This document shows positions 21,855-31,903 of a DNA stretch of 64,000 bases, piece by piece. A program made the position numbers and the translations under genes. Below the pieces are notes generated by a model, which did not search any database, had not been told where the DNA came from, and saw only the letters and a program-made list of their open reading frames with translations. Source of the stretch: Methyloterricola oryzae. Its GTDB lineage: Bacteria; Pseudomonadota; Gammaproteobacteria; Methylococcales; Methylococcaceae. Every line of letters begins with the position of its first letter. Within the stretch, counting starts at the first letter, position 1. The stretch spans positions 62,001 to 126,000 of the forward strand of contig NZ_JYNS01000005.1 of NCBI RefSeq assembly GCF_000934725.1. The letters run 5' to 3'.

Positions 21855-23318
21855 ATGCCCTTTTCCTTCGACAACACCTATGCGCGCCTGCCGGAGCGCT
21901 TCTACGCCCAACTGCCGCCGGAGCCCGTGGTACAGCCGCGGCTGGTCCGTCTCAACGAGGTGCTTGCCCGCCAATTGGGTTTGGACCCCGACGCCTTGCG
22001 TTCGCCCGACGGCGTGGCGGTGCTCGGCGGGAATCGGGTACCCGAAGGCGCGGAACCCCTGGCCATGGCCTATGCGGGACACCAGTTCGGCGGCTTCGTG
22101 CCGCAGTTGGGTGACGGCCGCGCCATCTTGCTGGGCGAGATACTTACTCCAGGCGGCGACCGCTTCGATATCCATCTGAAGGGTTCCGGGCGCACGCCCT
22201 TTTCCCGCGGCGGTGACGGGCGCGCCTGGCTGGGGCCGGTACTGCGCGAGTTCATCATCAGCGAAGCCATGCACGCTTTCGCCATACCGACGACACGCTC
22301 CCTGGCCGCCGTGGCCACCGGCGAGCCGGTTTTCCGCGAGACCACGCTGCCTGGCGCCGTGCTGACCCGCGTGGCGCGCAGCCATGTGCGTGTCGGCACC
22401 TTCGAGTATTTCCGGGCGCGGGGTGACACAGATGGACTCAAGCAGCTGGCCGATTACGTGATCGGCCGCCATTACCCCGAGGCAAGCCAGTCCGATCAGC
22501 CCTACCGAACTCTGCTGGCGGCGGTGGCAGAGCGGCAGGCGGAACTGGTCGCGCAATGGCTGGGGGTTGGCTTCATTCACGGCGTCATGAATACGGACAA
22601 TATGTCCATCACTGGCGAGACCATCGACTACGGGCCCTGCGCCTTCATGGACGATTTCCATCCGGACCGGGTCTACAGCTCGATCGACCGTCACGGGCGC
22701 TATGCCTACAGCAATCAGCCGCCCATCGCACAGTGGAATCTCGCCCGCCTGGCCGAGTGTCTGCTGCCGTTACTGCATGCGGATGCCGACAAGGCGCTTG
22801 AGGCGGCGGAGCAGATCGTCATAGACTTTGCGCGCCATTACGAAAAAGCCTACCTGCGGCGATTCCGCGCCAAACTGGGGCTGCGGGAGGCGTGCGCCGA
22901 GGATGCCGGTCTGATCGATAGCTCGCTGCAGGCGATGGCTCAGGCCCGTGCCGATTTCACCAATACCTTCCGCGCCCTGTGCGATGCCGCCGAAGGCAAC
23001 TGCGAACCGGTCCGGGCGCAGTGGGGCGAAAGCGAGCCGTGCGAGGCCTGGCTGGCGCAGTGGCGCGAACGCCTGGCGGTTGAAGCCGCCACGCCGCAGG
23101 AGCGTGTGGCTGCAATGCGCCGGGTGAACCCCTACGTCATCCCGCGGAATCACCGGGTGGAGGCGGCGCTGAGTGCGGCCGTGGCGGGTGATCTGGAGCC
23201 TTTGGATCGGCTTCTGCAGGCGCTTGCCGACCCGTGGACCGAGTGCTCGGCAAATGCCGATTTCACCCGGTCGCCCGAGCCCCACGAAGTGGTGCAGAAG
23301 ACTTTTTGCGGAACCTGA
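21855..23318 (+). CDS. selO: Protein adenylyltransferase SelO
   Basis: 487 residues, the full bacterial SelO/YdiU length. SelO is a pseudokinase-fold enzyme that AMPylates proteins, with roles in redox homeostasis. Family segments include AGHQFGGFVPQLGDGRAI, LKGSGRTPFSRGGDGRA, and the metal-binding NTDNMSITGETIDYGPCAF. The protein ends TFCGT, a conserved terminus in bacterial members that contains Cys where eukaryotes use selenocysteine. It is followed after 55 bases by a HAD-family gene on the same strand. Confidence 0.95.
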   Translation: MPFSFDNTYARLPERFYAQLPPEPVVQPRLVRLNEVLARQLGLDPDALRSPDGVAVLGGNRVPEGAEPLAMAYAGHQFGGFVPQLGDGRAILLGEILTPGGDRFDIHLKGSGRTPFSRGGDGRAWLGPVLREFIISEAMHAFAIPTTRSLAAVATGEPVFRETTLPGAVLTRVARSHVRVGTFEYFRARGDTDGLKQLADYVIGRHYPEASQSDQPYRTLLAAVAERQAELVAQWLGVGFIHGVMNTDNMSITGETIDYGPCAFMDDFHPDRVYSSIDRHGRYAYSNQPPIAQWNLARLAECLLPLLHADADKALEAAEQIVIDFARHYEKAYLRRFRAKLGLREACAEDAGLIDSSLQAMAQARADFTNTFRALCDAAEGNCEPVRAQWGESEPCEAWLAQWRERLAVEAATPQERVAAMRRVNPYVIPRNHRVEAALSAAVAGDLEPLDRLLQALADPWTECSANADFTRSPEPHEVVQKTFCGT

Positions 23319-23373
23319 AGTGCCATCCGTCCGGACGATAGTTTTGTAACATCAGACCGATTTCTCCATTTGC

Positions 23374-24123
23374 ATGAAAGATTCGATCGTTTACGCCCTC
23401 GACTTCGACGGCGTCATCTGCGACAGCGCCATCGAGACCGCCATTGCCGGCTGGAAGGCGGCCTGCCAGCTCTGGGGCGACATGCCGGCGGAAGTGCCAC
23501 CCGAGCACGTGGAAGCCTTTCGCCAGGTCAGGCCCATCATCGAGACCGGCTACGAGGCGGTCCTGGCCATGCGCATGTTGCATCAGGGGGCGTCCGTTCC
23601 AAACCTTTGCGACACCTACACGCGGGAATTTCCGCGTTTGATGGCGCAAGTCGGCATCGACAGCGAGGGCCTCAAAACCTTGTTCGGCGCAACACGGGAT
23701 GCCTGGATCGCCGAGGACGGCGCCGGTTGGGTGTCGGAGAATCCGCTTTATCCGGGTGTCGCGGAGAAGCTGACCAAGTTGGGCGAAACGCGGGAATGGT
23801 ACATCGCGACCACCAAGCAGGAGCGTTTCGTGGAGATGATCTTTAAGGCCAACGGCATCGAACTGGATGCGGAGCGGATTTACGGCCTGGATCGCAACAT
23901 CGGCAAGGGCGAGGTCTTGAAACTCCTGTTGGAAAGACATCCTGGCCAGATGATCCAGTTTGTCGAGGATCGCTTCCTTACCCTCCAAAAAGCCGCGGAA
24001 CTGGCAGAACTCGCGCCGGTGCAGATGGTCTTCGCCCTGTGGGGTTATAGCAGCGAGGAAGACAAACGTCTCGCGCAGGTTCATGGCTTCGCGTGTCAGC
24101 CACTGGACCAGTTTCTATCCTGA
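23374..24123 (+). CDS. HAD-superfamily hydrolase
   Basis: 249 residues with a HAD core. Motif I is ALDFDGVICDS (nucleophile Asp and general-acid Asp both present) and motif II is IATTKQ. Motif III is a Lys near residue 170 (IGKGE), and motif IV is FVEDRFLTL, with a single acidic pair. A helical cap lies between motifs I and II. It resembles phosphoglycolate-phosphatase-like proteins of cyanobacteria and gammaproteobacteria, but the substrate is unknown. Probably co-transcribed with selO. Confidence 0.82.
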   Translation: MKDSIVYALDFDGVICDSAIETAIAGWKAACQLWGDMPAEVPPEHVEAFRQVRPIIETGYEAVLAMRMLHQGASVPNLCDTYTREFPRLMAQVGIDSEGLKTLFGATRDAWIAEDGAGWVSENPLYPGVAEKLTKLGETREWYIATTKQERFVEMIFKANGIELDAERIYGLDRNIGKGEVLKLLLERHPGQMIQFVEDRFLTLQKAAELAELAPVQMVFALWGYSSEEDKRLAQVHGFACQPLDQFLS

Positions 24124-24169
24124 GCGCGACCAAACCCACCCTCCTGAATGACGGGAAGGGCGCCGCGTT

Positions 24170-25264
24170 TCAGCGCACCGGTATGGTCAAGGTCGGTCCT
24201 ACGGATTTCGCGGCGCCTGCCTGCAGTCGGAACAACTGCATCAGCAGCATGAAGGTGGACTTGGATTCCAGGTCGTTGTCCGCCAGGTAGAACCAGTGCC
24301 CCCGGTAGGGAACGGCCAGGAAAGCCATGTCCGGCGGATCGTCGCTCTGGCGAACGTGGAACACGTTGCCGGCCGGTGTGCTGCCCCAGTCGAACTGGGT
24401 TCCGTCGGGATTGCGCGTCACGGTCACCAGGCCTGCCGTCTCGTGCGCTTTCGGCGCGTCCACATGCTGGGACAGGTAGAAGAAGATACTCATCAGCGAA
24501 CGCGTGCGGATGGAGATTGTGTCCGGCCCCGCTTTCGTGAAATCGCTGGTGACGCGATAGACCTCCCGCGCCGGGTCCAGCCCCAGCAGTGCCTTGAACT
24601 CCGCAATGCGATCCCGGTAGGCCGGGGTCGAGAGCACGTGCAGTTCCGGTTCCTTGGTCGCGGGATTGACCTGCGGAACGATCAGGTGTTCGCGGCTGAC
24701 CTCCTCGGCGAGATCTACGAGGCGGCGAAATTCTCGGTCAGGTTTGGGGGCTCGGGCAGGCGTGGGTCCCGAGGCGCTGGGCGCATTCTCGATGCCATTG
24801 ATCCGTTCCACGCAGATGCCGAACACGCGTTTCGCACTCCAGCCCGAGCCCGACAGGGAAAAGAGGGTTTCGATGGAGATGGGGCTGAGCAGGCTCTTGA
24901 CGAAGCCTTCTCCCTGCAAGGGCGTGTAGGAGATGGTTGGCGAGGTGGTATAGGCGGCGCCCAGGCTGTACTTGATGAGGTCGCTGCCGCCGTTCAGCCC
25001 GATTTCCGACTGGTCGAGCCCTGCGCTCATGTCCAGTTTGAGGGTGGCGGTCACGTTGGCCACGTCGAGGAAGAAGGCGGGGTCGCGATAGTGCAGGCGC
25101 ACCACGTTATGCACGAACTGCTCGTTCATGCTGCCGACAATGGCCTCATTGTAAAGCGGGTGAGTTCCGCGGAGCCGGTCGGGGCCAAACGAATCGCAGC
25201 CGGTCAGCAGGCCGGCTGCCGCGAGCAGGAAAACCCTCATGGCGGCGCGGCGCGTCTGTCGCAT
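24170..25264 (-). CDS. Putative lipoprotein of unknown function
   Basis: 364 residues. The lipobox is LLTGC after a short Arg-rich N-terminus (MRVFLLAAAGLLTGCDSF). The remainder is a soluble, mostly beta-looking domain with a YAYxxSP-type pattern (YTTSPTISYTPLQGEGFVKS) and a terminal helical part (LADNDLESKSTFMLLMQLFR). No known family can be named with confidence. The start could be 25264 or 25240; neither has a clear ribosome-binding site. It follows the DUF4410 lipoprotein gene by 31 bases and is likely expressed with it. Confidence 0.7.
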   Translation of the reverse strand: MRQTRRAAMRVFLLAAAGLLTGCDSFGPDRLRGTHPLYNEAIVGSMNEQFVHNVVRLHYRDPAFFLDVANVTATLKLDMSAGLDQSEIGLNGGSDLIKYSLGAAYTTSPTISYTPLQGEGFVKSLLSPISIETLFSLSGSGWSAKRVFGICVERINGIENAPSASGPTPARAPKPDREFRRLVDLAEEVSREHLIVPQVNPATKEPELHVLSTPAYRDRIAEFKALLGLDPAREVYRVTSDFTKAGPDTISIRTRSLMSIFFYLSQHVDAPKAHETAGLVTVTRNPDGTQFDWGSTPAGNVFHVRQSDDPPDMAFLAVPYRGHWFYLADNDLESKSTFMLLMQLFRLQAGAAKSVGPTLTIPVR

Positions 25265-25295
25265 GCGGCAAAACCCCGCGAGAACGCTGAACGAC

Positions 25296-26051
25296 TCAGT
25301 TGCTCGAATGGCTCCCACCCTGTTCCACTTGCCGCCAGAGCTTCATGAATTCCCCGGCAATCTGTTTGGCCGAGTTGGAAACATCCTTGCCCGTGGCATT
25401 TTTCTCCAGAACGAACTTGGCTGCCGCGACGTAAGGGTTCTTGGACACGATGGCGCCAGGCATTTTGCTCCCATCCTTCGACGTCCCGAAAACGGCGAAC
25501 GGCGCCGCGCTATGCTGGCTTTGCAGATCGCTGACCGTAACCTGGATTTCCATCTGCGTGGAGCCTTTGCCGAACCCCATGACCGCGCGCTTGATGCGGT
25601 TGCCTTCGTCCACGTCGAGAAAAACTCCTTGGATCAGCCACCCTTGCGAAGGTCGCCCGTACTGGCCGCCGGACAGACGCACGGCGTTGACGCCCTGAGC
25701 CTGCAGTTCCTGGGTGAGGTCCTGCGCCAGGCCGCTGACGATGGTCGCGGCGCTCTGCGCGGGGTCGCCGCTGCCCAGCGGCGTGGGCATGCCATTGCCC
25801 GCCTCGGCCAGGGGCCGGTGCATGAGCCCGGGCAGCAGGCCGCGAGCGCCCTCATCGGGATGAAAGTTGGCGGAATCCAGCTGAAAGTCCGTGACATAGA
25901 CCTGGCTCGGTAGCGCTTGGGGTAGTGCGGCGTGCGGGCTCTCCTGAGCGACCTCGATGCCGCCGGTGGCGCTGCGATTCAAGACGCGGCAGCCAGCTGT
26001 CGTCAATGTAAGCAGTGCCAGCAGGCAGACTGTAAATCGATAGGCGAACAC
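25296..26051 (-). CDS. DUF4410-type lipoprotein
   Basis: 251 residues with a lipoprotein signal (LLALLTLTTAGC). The body fits DUF4410: an early VYVTDFQLD strand, a mid segment GVFLDVDEGNRIKRAVMGFG, and a GSTQMEIQVTVSD strand. Function is unknown; members are exported proteins often near other lipoproteins. It lies directly upstream of a second lipoprotein gene and 17 bases downstream of the protease-ArsC fusion gene's stop, all on the minus strand. Confidence 0.78.
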   Translation of the reverse strand: MFAYRFTVCLLALLTLTTAGCRVLNRSATGGIEVAQESPHAALPQALPSQVYVTDFQLDSANFHPDEGARGLLPGLMHRPLAEAGNGMPTPLGSGDPAQSAATIVSGLAQDLTQELQAQGVNAVRLSGGQYGRPSQGWLIQGVFLDVDEGNRIKRAVMGFGKGSTQMEIQVTVSDLQSQHSAAPFAVFGTSKDGSKMPGAIVSKNPYVAAAKFVLEKNATGKDVSNSAKQIAGEFMKLWRQVEQGGSHSSN

Positions 26052-26067
26052 TGGCGATCCGGTTCAG

Positions 26068-26937
26068 TTAAAGTATTTCCAGCACCTTCTCGGGGGGGCG
26101 GCCGATGACGGCCTTGCCGTCGGCAATGACGATGGGGCGCTCGATCAGGATGGGGTTGTCCACCATGGCCTGGATCAGAGCCTGGCGGGTCAGGTCCTTG
26201 CTGTCCAGGCCCAGTTCCTTGTAGATGCTTTCACCCGTGCGCATCAACTCTCGCGGTTCCATGCCAAGCAGGGCCAGAATTTCCTCCAGCCGCGCCGCGC
26301 TTGGGGCGGTCTTTAGATATTCGACCACATCCGGTGCCAGCCCTTTGTCCTGCAGGATCTGCAAAGTCGAGCGGGACTTGCTGCAACGGGGGTTGTGGTA
26401 GATGGTGATGCTCATGCGTGTCTCCGTGCCGGGTGTAGGGAATGGCCGCGTCTGCGCGATCGTCTCCCGATGCGGGCGGTGGCCCGCGCAGTAGGAGCGC
26501 GCCGGGTCGATTATAAAGCGTTCCGCCAGGGCGCTCCGCCCCAGCAGCACGCGGAACATCATGGTTTCGCGGTTGTTCAGGGTCAGTTCAATGGGCCAGG
26601 AATGCGATCCGAGGGTGATGTCGGACTGGATCACATAGCGCAGTGCGCGGTGACCGCCGGAGTCACTCACGCGGCGGCGGTCAACGACACGCGCCTCGCA
26701 CTGGCAAAGACGCTTGCGGTTGCGGCGCGCCGGGTGGACTTTAAAACGGACCCAGTCATCGCCGGCGCGCTGGAAGGGCTCAAGATCGAACGCGCCCAGG
26801 GAGGAAGTGCGGGCGCCCGTATCGATCTTGGCCTGCATGGGCGGCAGTCCGAGTCCGTCCAGCCGGATCCATTCCCGCCAGCCGATGGTTATTTTGCCGG
26901 CGGGTGACAGCCCAGGGTCGTTGCTGACCGAAATCAC
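26068..26937 (-). CDS. arsC: Retropepsin-like (RimK-associated) protease domain fused to arsenate reductase ArsC
   Basis: 289-residue uninterrupted frame with two domains. Residues about 15-155 match the PF05618 aspartyl (formerly zinc) protease family, with the DTGA-type motif in AKIDTGARTSSLGA and the late RVLLGRSAL flap region. Residues 175-289 are a complete glutaredoxin-fold ArsC: NPRCSKSRSTL with the catalytic Cys, then TGESIYKELGL and ERPIVI...IGRPPEKVLEIL. An internal ATG at 26415 is preceded by GGAG with a 6-base spacer, so a separate 115-residue ArsC could also be made. No arsR or arsB is adjacent. Confidence 0.8.
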   Translation of the reverse strand: MISVSNDPGLSPAGKITIGWREWIRLDGLGLPPMQAKIDTGARTSSLGAFDLEPFQRAGDDWVRFKVHPARRNRKRLCQCEARVVDRRRVSDSGGHRALRYVIQSDITLGSHSWPIELTLNNRETMMFRVLLGRSALAERFIIDPARSYCAGHRPHRETIAQTRPFPTPGTETRMSITIYHNPRCSKSRSTLQILQDKGLAPDVVEYLKTAPSAARLEEILALLGMEPRELMRTGESIYKELGLDSKDLTRQALIQAMVDNPILIERPIVIADGKAVIGRPPEKVLEIL

Positions 26938-26962
26938 GCGCCCGGGACCTCGGCACCACGCC

Positions 26963-27418
26963 TCAGACGGGAGGACGAACCTTGCTTTCGCGCTGGCGTT
27001 CGCTGGCTGCGAGCTTGGAGAGTTCGGTCAACTGGGTCGCCATCACTTCCAGGATGTCGTCCCAGGACAGGATGCCTACCACGGCGCCCGAGGAATCCAC
27101 CACGGGAACCCGGCGCACGCCCTTGGCATGCATGTTTTTCAGTGTCTCGTAAAGGCCGTCCTGTTCGTGGGCGGTAACCAGTTCGAAGCTCATGATATCG
27201 CCGATGGTGACATCTTCGGGACCGATTTGCGCGGCCAGCACTTCGATGACCAGGTCGCGGTCGGTGACGATACCGATGGGCTTGCCGCCTCCCGCCTGCT
27301 TTTCCACCACGACCAGACTGCCGATGTGATGCTGCCGCATCAGCTTGGCCGCTTCGACGATGGAATCCTCCTTGCTGATGACGACGGTATTGCGGTTACA
27401 GAATTGGCCGACAGACAT
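26963..27418 (-). CDS. Tandem CBS-domain protein
   Basis: 151 residues made of two CBS motifs: VVISKEDSIVEAAKLMRQHH...GIVTDRDLVIEVL and LVTAHEQDGLYETLKNMHAKGVRRVPVVD...GILSWDDILEVM. CBS pairs bind adenine nucleotides and act as regulatory sensors. There is no attached effector domain, so the protein is a stand-alone ligand-binding module whose target is unknown. It lies upstream of and in the same orientation as the protease-ArsC gene, 25 bases away. Confidence 0.88.
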   Translation of the reverse strand: MSVGQFCNRNTVVISKEDSIVEAAKLMRQHHIGSLVVVEKQAGGGKPIGIVTDRDLVIEVLAAQIGPEDVTIGDIMSFELVTAHEQDGLYETLKNMHAKGVRRVPVVDSSGAVVGILSWDDILEVMATQLTELSKLAASERQRESKVRPPV

Positions 27419-27565
27419 AAGGGCTCCGGGAGAAGGTTCATTGTGGGCGGATATTTTAACCCGGATTGCAGTCCGGCGCTGATTCGCTCCGAAACGGCTC
27501 TTGAAATCCGCGACAGGCGCCTCATATCTGGCAGGACTGACGCGGCGCCGCGCGGGCCGAAACCC

Positions 27566-27593
27566 TTGACAAGCATCATCAGGCCGCTATTAT
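27566..27593 (+). promoter_or_regulatory. groESL promoter
   Basis: TTGACA (27566-27571) and TATTAT (27588-27593) are separated by 16 bases, a strong sigma70-type pair. The -10 element touches the left arm of the CIRCE operator, an arrangement that would let the HrcA repressor block initiation. Confidence 0.75.
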
Positions 27594-27619
27594 TGGCACT
27601 CGCATTGAGCGAGTGCTAA
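27593..27619 (+). promoter_or_regulatory. CIRCE operator (HrcA binding site)
   Basis: TTGGCACTC (27593-27601), nine bases, then GAGTGCTAA (27611-27619). This matches the CIRCE consensus TTAGCACTC-N9-GAGTGCTAA with one base changed in the left arm. CIRCE is bound by HrcA, so heat-shock control by HrcA is predicted. No hrcA gene lies in the window. Confidence 0.93.
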
Positions 27620-27681
27620 CAGGCAGGCCGCCGGCGCTCCAGGAATCCCGATTTTTTGCTTCATCTAAACAGGAGAACCCG

Positions 27682-29662
<1,981 letters not shown>

Positions 29663-29685
29663 TCAGGCCAGTCCCATCTGCTCCA

Positions 29686-29757
29686 GCCCGCTCGTTCCGC
29701 GAGCGGGCGACAGCCAGATCGAAAAGCCTCGTCCGGGTAACCGGGCGGGGCTTTATG
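29686..29757 (+). terminator. Double-hairpin terminator of groESL
   Basis: The first hairpin pairs GCCCGCTCG (29686-29694) with CGAGCGGGC (29700-29708). The second is a 14-bp stem, 29723-29736 with 29741-29754, loop GTAA, two T-G wobbles, whose 3' arm ends GGCTTT and continues ATGCTT. The second has the form of a rho-independent terminator with a short T tract. Confidence 0.75.
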
Positions 29758-29829
29758 CTTCTGGCGCTTTGGGAGTCAGCGAGTGACGCTTTGCATGGCT
29801 GGGTGCTGAAGTTTGGGTGTTTAGCCGTG

Positions 29830-31080
29830 TTAAGCGGGTAGCAGGGCCTCGTACGTTCCGGCAATCGCTTGCGCCACGGAGGTCCAGGCGTAGCGCTTGT
29901 GCGCCTTGCCGTGGGCTGCCTTGCCCATGGTCTGGCGCTGAGCCTCCGGCGCCAACAGGAACTCGGCGATGCGTCCGCCGAACTCCTCCGGGTCCAGGGG
30001 GTTCGCCAGAAACCCATCGACCCCTGGACTGACGATGTCGACCGGACCACCGTGGCAGGTAGCCACCACCGGCGTGCCCGAGGCGAAGGCTTCCACCAGC
30101 ACCAGGCCGAAGGGTTCATAGTGGGAGGGGCAGAGGAACAGGTCGGCGGCGCGGTAATGGGCCTTGAGCGCCTCATCGTCCAGGCGCTGGAACCAGTGGA
30201 TATGCCGCTCGATGCCCAGTTCGCCGGCGCGTTTGCGCAGGGCATCGCGATAGGCTCGTTCCTCGGGGTTGGGCCGCGCGGGGCCAGTCGGAAGGCAAAA
30301 GGTGACGGTCTGACCCGTTTGGCTCAAACGCTGCGCTACGACGTCCACCGCCTCCAGCAGTTCCAGAAACCCCTTGCGCGGGTCGAGGCGCCCAGCGCTG
30401 AACAGCATGAAGTCCGTGTCATAGCCCAGTTGGCGCTGCAAGGCGCGCTTGTCGGCGCAGGGCGAGAAGCTTTCCACGTCCACGCCGCCGGGCACGATCG
30501 CGATCTTGCCGGGCGCGCAGCCGTAACGGCCGGTGAGGGCCTCTCTTTCATTTCCGCTCAGGGCGATGACCGTGTCCGCCGCCGCCAGTATCCGGCTTTC
30601 GGCGCGGACGCGCAGGTCATAGCGAAACTGCGAGCCATCGGGCGTTTCGTCGGGTAGGCGGTCGCGCTTGAGCGCGCCCAGGGAATGGCTGGTGAACACC
30701 AGCGGCTTGCCCAGGGCGAGGCTCGCCATGAGCGCCGCTGCGCCGCCGTCCCAGTAGTGGCCATGGAACACGTCGGCGTCGGCCAACCAAGGCCCATGCT
30801 CCTGCAGCACCTCGGCCACGAAGGCGGGCAGGTGGGGCCCCAGGTCCTCCTTGCGCAAAAAGCCTTCGGGCCCCATGGCGATGCGAAAGACGTCGGCACC
30901 CGCCGCGATGGCCTCCTGGGGAGGCTTGTCGCCCCAATGGCGGGTGAAGGCGCGCAATTCATGACCCTGGGCTGCCAGTTGCGCCGCCACCTGGGCCTCG
31001 TAGAGGCATTGGCCGCCGGCATCCGGCTCGCCGGTAGCCGCCAGGGGGTCGCTGTGGGGGCAGAAGAAGGCGATGCGCAT
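29830..31080 (-). CDS. Sucrose-phosphate-synthase-like GT4 glycosyltransferase
   Basis: 416 residues of a GT-B, family 4 retaining glycosyltransferase. The N-terminus (PDAGGQCLYEAQVAAQLA, then RIAMGPEGFLRKEDL and DVFHGHYWDGG) is the signature of the sucrose-phosphate synthase/mannosylfructose-phosphate synthase group. The C-terminal donor site has the EX7E motif in HYEPFGLVLVEAFASG. It is third in an operon after a nucleotidyltransferase and a sugar-phosphate phosphatase. The donor (UDP-glucose or GDP-mannose) and the acceptor cannot be told from motifs; fructose-6-phosphate is the group's usual acceptor. Confidence 0.85.
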   Translation of the reverse strand: MRIAFFCPHSDPLAATGEPDAGGQCLYEAQVAAQLAAQGHELRAFTRHWGDKPPQEAIAAGADVFRIAMGPEGFLRKEDLGPHLPAFVAEVLQEHGPWLADADVFHGHYWDGGAAALMASLALGKPLVFTSHSLGALKRDRLPDETPDGSQFRYDLRVRAESRILAAADTVIALSGNEREALTGRYGCAPGKIAIVPGGVDVESFSPCADKRALQRQLGYDTDFMLFSAGRLDPRKGFLELLEAVDVVAQRLSQTGQTVTFCLPTGPARPNPEERAYRDALRKRAGELGIERHIHWFQRLDDEALKAHYRAADLFLCPSHYEPFGLVLVEAFASGTPVVATCHGGPVDIVSPGVDGFLANPLDPEEFGGRIAEFLLAPEAQRQTMGKAAHGKAHKRYAWTSVAQAIAGTYEALLPA

Positions 31081-31084
31081 GAAC

Positions 31085-31903
31085 CTAGTGCGCTTGCCGC
31101 CGCGCGGCTTGCTGTGCCTGTTCGGGCAAGGGCCAGAGCCGATAATGGCGGAGCCCTTCGATCACGCCATCGCCGTAAGCGGCGCGCGCGAAATAGCAGC
31201 GCGACCCCGATGTCTGGCCTCTCAGCCACTGCGATACGACGTCTTCCGGCGTATTTCCCACCAAGGTCCCGCGTACGCCCGAGATCAGCAGGTCCAGGTC
31301 GTTGCCGGAGTCGCCGGCAAAGAACACGTCCCCCGTGCGCACGCCAAGGCGCCTCGCCAGGTAGGCCACCGCGTTGCGCTTGCCGGCCCGGCCGGGAACG
31401 ATGTCCAGCAGCGCCCTGCCGCTGCCTTCCTCGGTGCTGACGATGAGTTGCAGGCGCTTGTCCGTGTCGGCAAGTCGCCGGACGATGTCTCTCTGCAGGT
31501 CCGGGCAGGCGGGACGCGGGTAGTAGAAGCTCAGCTTATGCGGTCCCTGCTTTGCCTTTTCCTGCGGGCTCAGTTCGGCAATATCGGCCAGCGCGCCGAG
31601 CAAGGCCTGGCTGTCCAGTGGCGCGCCGAGCCGGGTCTGCCATTCCATGTCGGGCGTGCCGGCACCGTCGTGGATCTCCGTGCCTACGTTGCATACCCAG
31701 ATATCTGGATTGGGGAGCCCGAATGCCTGGACGCCTTCGCGGCCCAAGGCCAGGTGTCTTCCGGTCACATAGCAGACGGGAATGCCGGCATCCTGCAGGT
31801 GTTGCAGCAAATAGCGGGTTCGATCCAGGCAGCCCGGTGCCTTGGGTGCGCCCGTGTTGGGCAGCAAAGTGCCATCCAGATCGGAGGCGAACAGGAATTT
31901 CAT
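31085..31903 (-). CDS. Sucrose-phosphatase-like HAD-IIB sugar phosphatase
   Basis: 272 residues. Motif I is SDLDGTLLP, motif II YVTGRHL, then the family marker VCNVGTEI, KLSFYYPR in the cap, GRAGKRNAVAYLARRL (Lys) and motif IV FAGDSGNDLDLL. This is the pattern of sucrose-6F-phosphate or mannosylfructose-phosphate phosphatase. It should dephosphorylate the product of the adjacent glycosyltransferase, whose start is 4 bases after this stop. Its ATG overlaps the upstream stop by four bases (ATGA), indicating coupling. Confidence 0.87.
   Translation of the reverse strand: MKFLFASDLDGTLLPNTGAPKAPGCLDRTRYLLQHLQDAGIPVCYVTGRHLALGREGVQAFGLPNPDIWVCNVGTEIHDGAGTPDMEWQTRLGAPLDSQALLGALADIAELSPQEKAKQGPHKLSFYYPRPACPDLQRDIVRRLADTDKRLQLIVSTEEGSGRALLDIVPGRAGKRNAVAYLARRLGVRTGDVFFAGDSGNDLDLLISGVRGTLVGNTPEDVVSQWLRGQTSGSRCYFARAAYGDGVIEGLRHYRLWPLPEQAQQAARRQAH

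Noticed and set aside
29830..31080. Calling the glycosyltransferase sucrose-phosphate synthase
   Set aside because: The N-terminal motifs are shared by mannosylfructose-phosphate synthase and related enzymes, so the donor and acceptor cannot be fixed from sequence alone.
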